Assembly (NCBI GenBank): GCA_003022005.1
Contig: PXRQ01000091.1
Span: forward strand, 1 to 26,404
Direction of reading: 5' to 3'
From: Halobacteriales archaeon QS_5_70_15
GTDB taxonomy: Archaea; Halobacteriota; Halobacteria; Halobacteriales; Haloarculaceae
Length of the DNA stretch: 26,404 bases
The notes below the pieces were generated by a model that saw nothing but the letters and a program-made list of their open reading frames with translations, was not told the DNA's origin and searched no databases. Made by a program: the position numbers and the translations under genes. Below are positions 22,605-26,404 of the stretch, piece after piece. Each line of letters begins with the position of its first letter. The first letter of the stretch is position 1.

Positions 22605-23438
22605 GTGTCCGAAACCGACATTCCCGACGTGACTGTCAGGGGGGTCGACGTCCCGGCGCTGGGTCTCGGGACGTGGCGGCTGACCGGCGAGGACTGCCGC
22701 CGAGCCGTCGAGACGGCGCTCTCGCTCGGCTACCGCCACGTCGACACCGCGCAGGCGTACGGCAACGAGCGCGAGGTGGGGGACGCCATCGACGCCGCCG
22801 ACGTGGACCGCGAGGACGTCTTCCTCACCACGAAGCTCGTCAACGGCAACCGCTCGCACGAGGACGTCCTCCGGTCGGTCGAGGAGAGCCTCGCGAAGCT
22901 CCGGACCGCCTACGTCGACTGCCTCCTGATACACAACCCGTTCCAGCGGGTGCCCGTCGAGGAGACGCTCCGGGCGATGGATGAACTCGTCGACGCCGGG
23001 AAGGTCCGTCGGATCGGGGTGTCGAACTTCGACGTCGACCGGCTCCACGCGGCCCGCGAGGCCGCCGACCACGAACTCCTGACCGACCAGATCCAGTTCA
23101 ACCCCTACTGGGACCAGTCCTCGCTGCTCGACTACTGCGAGATCCACGACCTCGTGCTGACGGCCTACTCGCCGCTCGGCCACGGCGGGGTGCTCGACGA
23201 CCCGGTCCTCGCCGAGGTCGGCGAGCGGTACGGGAAGTCCCCCGCACAGGTCGCGATCCGGTGGTGTCTCCAGCACCCGAACGTCGCGGTCATCCCGAAG
23301 GCCACCTCCCGCGAGCACATCGCGGCCAACCGCGACGTCTTCGACTTCGAACTGACCGACGCCGAGACCGAGCGGGTCCGACGGCCGTCGAAGCTCCGGG
23401 CGCTCTCGGGTGCGCTCCGGTCGCAGCTCCCGATCTGA
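22605..23438 (+). CDS. Aldo/keto reductase
   Basis: The 277-residue TIM-barrel NADPH-dependent oxidoreductase reduces aldehydes or ketones. The catalytic tetrad is complete: Asp47 and Tyr52 (HVDTAQAYGNE), Lys77 (TTKLVN) and His110 (LLIHNP). The later motifs GVSNFDVDRL, QIQFNPYWDQ, YSPLGHGG and the cofactor segment VIPKATSREHIAAN are standard for the AKR3/AKR5-type 2,5-diketo-gluconate reductase-like group. GTG 22605 is the only start giving the full first strand. The stop codon TGA at 23436-23438 is followed directly by palindromic element copy 3. The physiological substrate is unknown. Confidence 0.93.
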   Translation: MSETDIPDVTVRGVDVPALGLGTWRLTGEDCRRAVETALSLGYRHVDTAQAYGNEREVGDAIDAADVDREDVFLTTKLVNGNRSHEDVLRSVEESLAKLRTAYVDCLLIHNPFQRVPVEETLRAMDELVDAGKVRRIGVSNFDVDRLHAAREAADHELLTDQIQFNPYWDQSSLLDYCEIHDLVLTAYSPLGHGGVLDDPVLAEVGERYGKSPAQVAIRWCLQHPNVAVIPKATSREHIAANRDVFDFELTDAETERVRRPSKLRALSGALRSQLPI

Positions 23439-23517
23439 TACGGTCGTGCGCAACGATTTATGGGCGATCGCCCGACGGGGGGCAGGGATCGCGGATAAAG
23501 GACTACCCACGACCGTA
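23439..23517 (+). repeat. Palindromic element, copy 3 (A arm abuts aldo/keto reductase stop codon)
   Basis: This 79-base element has the same length as copy 2. The A arm TACGGTCGTGCGCAACGATT begins directly after the TGA of the aldo/keto reductase. The B arm, read on the minus strand, is TACGGTCGTGGGTAGTCCTT. The outer 10 bases pair perfectly and a second paired block follows TTTA. It ends 56 bases before the TATA-like box of the next gene. Confidence 0.85.
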
Positions 23518-23572
23518 CGAGGCGACGATCCGCCCGCCGCCGACGTCCGGACGCCCGCCATCCGGGGGCAAC

Positions 23573-23580
23573 AGTATCTT
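23573..23580 (+). promoter_or_regulatory. TATA-like box of the metallo-hydrolase gene
   Basis: agtatctt is centred about 28 bases before ATG 23605, so transcription is probably independent of the reductase gene and leaderless. Confidence 0.45.
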
Positions 23581-23604
23581 GACACGGCCCGGCGTAGGCC
23601 GGGT

Positions 23605-24318
23605 ATGGTCACCCAGCTTCGCGACGGGGTCTGGCAGGTCGAGCTAAGCGGGGTGAACGCGTACCTCGCCGACGACGGCGGGACGCTGACGCTCGTCGAC
23701 GGCGGGACGCCCATCGACGGCGGCCGGCTCCGCACGGCGGTCGAACTCGCCGGCTACCACCTCACCGACCTCGAGCGGGTTCTCGTCACGCACTACGACG
23801 TCGACCACGTCGGCGCGCTCGCCGGCGTCATCGGCGACACCGGCGCGGAGTGGTACATGGGCGCCGCCGACGCCCCGTTCCTGATGGGCCGGGAGAAGCC
23901 CCCGTTCCTCCACCACAAGGGCGCGTTCCAGCGGCTGACCGGTCCCTTCGCCAGACGTCCGGGGAGCGAGCCCACGCTCGTCGCGGACGGAGACGAGGTC
24001 GGCTCGTTCGTCGCCTACCACACCCCCGGGCACACCCCGGGGCACACCGCGTTCGTCTCGTACGACCTCGACGCGGCGTTCGTCGGCGACCTCGTCTGCG
24101 AGCGCGACGGTCGACTCGTCCCCTCGTCGTGGATGCTCTCGTACGACACCGACACGGTCCACGATAGCATCCACGACTTCGCCGACCGGTCGCCCGCGGT
24201 CGACGTGCTCGCGATGGGTCACGGGGTGCCGTTCGTCCGGAGCGGGTCGGTCCGGCTCGCCGAACTCGGCGAGCGGATCGAGGGCGGGACTCCGGCGCGG
24301 GCCGCTACTCCCAGGTGA
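23605..24318 (+). CDS. MBL-fold metallo-hydrolase with a modified HxHxDH motif
   Basis: The 237-residue metallo-beta-lactamase-fold hydrolase begins MVTQLRDGVWQVELSGVNAY and has VDGGTP (31-36). The metal motif reads THYDVDHVG: His63, Asp65 (in place of the usual second His), Asp67 and His68. Other ligands are present: His143 (PGHTPGH), Asp162 (FVGDLV) and His206 (AMGHGVPF). Two metals may still bind, with Asp as an alternative ligand. MBL-fold hydrolases cleave thioesters, lactones or phosphoesters, and nothing here decides among them. The C terminus overlaps the antisense end of the next gene by about 14 bases. Confidence 0.88.
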   Translation: MVTQLRDGVWQVELSGVNAYLADDGGTLTLVDGGTPIDGGRLRTAVELAGYHLTDLERVLVTHYDVDHVGALAGVIGDTGAEWYMGAADAPFLMGREKPPFLHHKGAFQRLTGPFARRPGSEPTLVADGDEVGSFVAYHTPGHTPGHTAFVSYDLDAAFVGDLVCERDGRLVPSSWMLSYDTDTVHDSIHDFADRSPAVDVLAMGHGVPFVRSGSVRLAELGERIEGGTPARAATPR

Positions 24319-24594
24319 CGTACGCCAGCAGCGCCAGGCCGACCGTCTCCAGGCCGAGAGCGTCATCATCGCCCGCATCGCCGCGGCCGGCAGCGCGGCA
24401 CTCGTCAGGTAGTAGTAGAGCGCCAGCGCGTTCTCCGCGAGCAGGAACAGCGCGAACGGGAACGTCACGAACGTGTGTCTCGAACGGATCTGCCGGTAGC
24501 TTTCGGCCCACACGTAGCCGATAGAGAGCAGGAGCAGGACGTTCAGCCCCGCGGAGACCCGCGCGAGGTCGACGACCAGGCTCACGACCGACAC
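24305..24594 (-). pseudogene. Haloarchaeal small membrane protein (DUF7521-like), one-base frameshift near its C terminus
   Basis: From GTG 24594 (or 24585) the frame reads VVDLARVSAGLNVLLLLSIGYVW, AESYRQIRSRHTFVTFPFALFLLAENALALYYYL and AALPAAAMRAMMT. It then shifts near 24357-24361, and the last part, LGLETVGLALLAYVTWE, is in another frame to the stop at 24305. The span of 290 bases is one short of 97 codons. The intact protein would have three membrane helices and the LAENALALYYYL and AYVTW segments I associate with a haloarchaeal family (DUF7521) often placed next to a wHTH gene, as here. Either recent gene loss or a sequencing error explains the shift. The family name is recalled, not searched. 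Confidence 0.68.
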
Positions 24595-24664
24595 CCCCTC
24601 GTCGCCGGGAGTCCGACGTTCTCCCGCAAGTAGCTTCGGGCGTCCTCGTCGCGGCGAGCGGGGG

Positions 24665-24976
24665 TCACGCGTCCATCTCCTGCATCTCCAAGAGCACTGC
24701 CTCGACCGTGTCCCAGTGCTGCCGCGCGCGGTCGGTCGGCAGGTAGACCGCCCCGTAGTCGTAGTCGGTCGACTCGACGACGCCGTTCCCCTTGAGCACC
24801 TCGAGGTGGTGTCTGACCGTCTTGTAGTCCAGGTCCAGCGCCTCGGCGAGCTGGTTCGCGTTTCGCGGCCGCTCGTCGACCGCGCGGAGGAGGCGGCCCC
24901 GGTTGGGTCCCCCCCGGGTCCCCGCGAGCACCTGCCAGAGGACCGCCTCCATCGAACGCGTCGAGTCGTGCCACAC
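24665..24976 (-). CDS. Winged-helix transcriptional regulator (ArsR-like)
   Basis: From GTG 24976 the product has 103 residues: MWHDSTRSMEAVLWQVLAGT, RGGPNRGRLLRAVDERPRNANQLAEALDLDYKTVRHHLEVL, then GNGVVESTDYDYGAVYLPTDRARQHWDTVEAVL. The segment NANQLAEALDLDYKTVRHHLEVL is a typical haloarchaeal HTH recognition region, and GAVYLPTD is the wing. It lacks metal-binding Cys. The gene sits 70 bases before the broken membrane protein on the same strand, a pairing common in haloarchaea, so it may regulate it. Upstream in-frame starts as far as 25033 exist but add unconserved residues. Confidence 0.83.
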   Translation of the reverse strand: MWHDSTRSMEAVLWQVLAGTRGGPNRGRLLRAVDERPRNANQLAEALDLDYKTVRHHLEVLKGNGVVESTDYDYGAVYLPTDRARQHWDTVEAVLLEMQEMDA

Positions 24977-25126
24977 ACCTAACGGTTCTGGTCGTCGCGA
25001 CTCGGGAGGGAGAACGGCCGGAGACCCCGGCATCCTGCGGGATCGGGGGCTCAGGGCGATGTCGGGCGGATCATGCCTTGCACTGGCGGGACGCGTCCTG
25101 ACGACCGAAACCAGAAACCGAGCGGC

Positions 25127-25630
25127 TCAGGGGAGCAGCACGCCGTCGATGACGTGTATGATACCGTTCGACGCCTCGATGTTCGTGGCGACGATTTCGG
25201 CCTGGCCGTCGTTCAAGGTCGTGCCGTCGACATCGATAAGTGCCCCGTTCAGCGTGGGCAGTTCGTCGGAGGCGGTGACGGACTCCGCGTCCCGCCGCCC
25301 CGGCGAGACGTGATACGTGAGGACGTTCAGGAGGAATTCGTCGTCAACCTCGTCGACGTTGTCCACGGTGATCCCCGCGGCGTTGAACGCGGCGTCCGTC
25401 GGGGCGAATACGGTCAGCTGGCGATTGCCGCTGAGGGCGTCAACGAGCCCGGCCTCCTGCACGGCAGCCACCAGAACGTCGAATCCGTCCGCCGCAACGG
25501 CGGCGTCGACGATCGTGTTGCCCTCGCTCGGCGGGTCCGCGCTGGCGATGCCGGCGCCACCGACGAGCGCCGCGGTTCCGGCGCCGATACCTTTCAGCAC
25601 GGTACGTCGACTGCTGGTGGTGTCTACCAT
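25127..25630 (-). CDS. Tat-exported fasciclin (FAS1) domain protein
   Basis: The 167-residue protein has a twin-arginine leader, SSRRTVLKGIGAGTAALVGG (about 6-25), with a cleavage-like ASA-D near residue 31. One FAS1 domain follows (about 37-167): the H1 region QLTVFAPTDAAFNAAG (about 71-86), the YHVSPG turn (about 105-110) and the H2 end GIIHVIDGVLLP. FAS1 domains are extracellular adhesion or ligand-binding modules. There is no lipobox Cys, so the protein is likely soluble or loosely cell-surface associated. The gene is monocistronic; no convincing promoter box is visible. Confidence 0.92.
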   Translation of the reverse strand: MVDTTSSRRTVLKGIGAGTAALVGGAGIASADPPSEGNTIVDAAVAADGFDVLVAAVQEAGLVDALSGNRQLTVFAPTDAAFNAAGITVDNVDEVDDEFLLNVLTYHVSPGRRDAESVTASDELPTLNGALIDVDGTTLNDGQAEIVATNIEASNGIIHVIDGVLLP

Positions 25631-25725
25631 ACGGGAGAACCGAGGGACGGAACGGGTACGAACGATTTCCCAAAGGCGACCCAAATCTTCGAGAGCTTTG
25701 CCGGTTCTCGGGCGGTACGAGTCCG

Positions 25726-26043
25726 CTACACCAGTTCCTCGGCGACCGTCTCCGCGTCGAGCAGGGCCGGATCCACGATGTGGCCGGCCTGGCCCCGCGC
25801 GAACTCCGGGAGGCTCTCGCGTGCGTAGACCACGACCCGCGCGTCCGGGTTGAGGTCCCTCCCGACCGGGATGGAGGTGGCCAGTTCCGCGTCGGTTATC
25901 ACCAGCAGGTCCGCGTCGTGGATGCCCGCCTCCTCCAGGTCGGGCCGTGCGGCCGTCCCGGCCGCGTACTCGACGTCGACACCCTGCGATTCTAATGCGT
26001 CTCCGAGGCCGTCCCCGTCGGGGCCGGCGATGACTGCCTTCAT
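25726..26043 (-). CDS. Small Rossmann-like (TrkA-N-like) protein, DUF7126 type
   Basis: The 105-residue protein begins MKAVIAGPDGDGLGDALESQ and has a beta-alpha-beta order: DVEYAAGTAARPDLEEAGIHDADLLVITDA, then a short strand/helix ending ARESLPEFARGQAGHIVDP. The pattern resembles the N-terminal half of TrkA-N/RCK nucleotide-binding domains but without a clear GxGxxG. It lies 83 bases downstream of GMP synthase subunit B in the same direction, an arrangement I recall in other haloarchaea, so a role near purine metabolism is conceivable but unproven. Confidence 0.8.
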   Translation of the reverse strand: MKAVIAGPDGDGLGDALESQGVDVEYAAGTAARPDLEEAGIHDADLLVITDAELATSIPVGRDLNPDARVVVYARESLPEFARGQAGHIVDPALLDAETVAEELV

Positions 26044-26126
26044 GCTTGTCGGTTCTCCGTCGGGCGACGACCGGCCGCCCACCGTTCCACGCTGTGCCTC
26101 GCCCGCCGAACCGGCGGGCGGTCCCG

Positions 26127-26404
26127 TCACTCGTACTCGATGGTCGCCGGCGGCTTGTGCGTCACGTCGTAGACCACGCGCGAGACGTTCGGGTTCGTCC
26201 CCGTGATCCGCGACTGGATGCGCTGGAGGACCTCCCAGGGTAGCTCCTGTGCCCGGGCGGTCATCCCGTCGCGGGACTCGACCGACCGGACCGCGACGAC
26301 CCAGCCGTGGACGCGGTTGTCGCCCTTCACGCCCGTGGCCTTCCCGAGCACCGCGGCGAACGCCTGCCACGGGTCGAACTCGGCGAGTTCGTCCTCGACG
26401 ACCG
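26127..26404 (-). CDS. guaAb: GMP synthase subunit B (ATP-PPase/dimerisation domain), C-terminal end only
   Basis: Only the last 91 residues are in the window; the start lies beyond base 26404. The end of the dimerisation domain is clear: [66 protein letters not shown] synthase aminates XMP to GMP. In archaea the glutaminase (GuaAa) and synthetase (GuaAb) parts are often separate genes. The KPPATIE(W/Y)E C terminus is a strong family mark. It precedes the DUF7126-type gene. Confidence 0.95.
   Translation of the reverse strand, partial: VVEDELAEFDPWQAFAAVLGKATGVKGDNRVHGWVVAVRSVESRDGMTARAQELPWEVLQRIQSRITGTNPNVSRVVYDVTHKPPATIEYE

Noticed and set aside
1..26404. tRNA or rRNA genes, CRISPR arrays, transposase genes, prophage genes, replication origin.
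   Set aside because: None could be recognised by eye: no cloverleaf with a T-loop GTTCRAATC pattern, no spaced direct repeats, no transposase or integrase motifs, no Cdc6/ORB sites.

Overview
The window looks like chromosomal DNA of a halophilic archaeon of the class Halobacteria. GC is very high and the third codon position is almost always G or C. The predicted proteins are rich in Asp and Glu and poor in Lys. Two exported proteins start with twin-arginine (Tat) leaders. Several genes have a TATA-like box about 25-29 bases before the start codon and no Shine-Dalgarno site, the haloarchaeal leaderless pattern. A mevalonate-pathway HMG-CoA synthase and an IPP-isomerase-like Nudix protein fit archaeal lipid synthesis. 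I cannot name the genus from sequence alone.

Layout. 1-1709 is the 3' half of carB. 1883-4660 (-) is a large sensor kinase (REC-LOV/PAS-GAF-PAS-GAF-HisKA-HATPase) whose first PAS domain has the residue set of a blue-light LOV domain. 4781-5533 (-) is a CPBP membrane protease. 5688-8981 is a decaying stretch: a frameshifted AI-2E-type transporter, an intact ArsA/Get3-type ATPase, a Tat-exported S15/CocE-type hydrolase reduced to its two ends, and a winged-helix regulator that has lost part of its HTH. 9034-11072 (-) is a coupled pair, acyl-CoA dehydrogenase then alpha/beta hydrolase. 11282-14112 holds a cupin, a 5-formyl-THF cyclo-ligase, a SnoaL-like protein and RtcA. 14203-16938 has a MoaB-type protein with histidine-rich tails, an HPP-family membrane protein and an MDR oxidoreductase coupled to a small membrane protein. 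After an AT-rich patch near 17.7 kb come two tiny genes, an SDR, the IPP-isomerase-like Nudix protein and HMG-CoA synthase, then a DUF2150 protein, an aldo/keto reductase, a metallo-hydrolase, a wHTH plus broken membrane-protein pair, a Tat/fasciclin protein and the 3' end of GMP synthase subunit B.

The most notable non-coding signal is a family of three imperfect palindromes of 75-79 bp (1799-1873, 14124-14202, 23439-23517). All begin and end with TACGG/CCGTA. Their two arms are distinguishable (A with ACGATTTA, B with GTCCTTTA). In every copy the A arm faces the 3' end of a gene, and in two copies it starts directly after the stop codon TGA. The elements are either a structured 3'-UTR/terminator motif or a tiny non-autonomous mobile element with strict insertion preference. 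A second, unrelated micro-element of about 37 bp, flanked by an imperfect 11-12 bp direct repeat, sits in frame inside the acyl-CoA dehydrogenase gene. Four genes in the window are broken.
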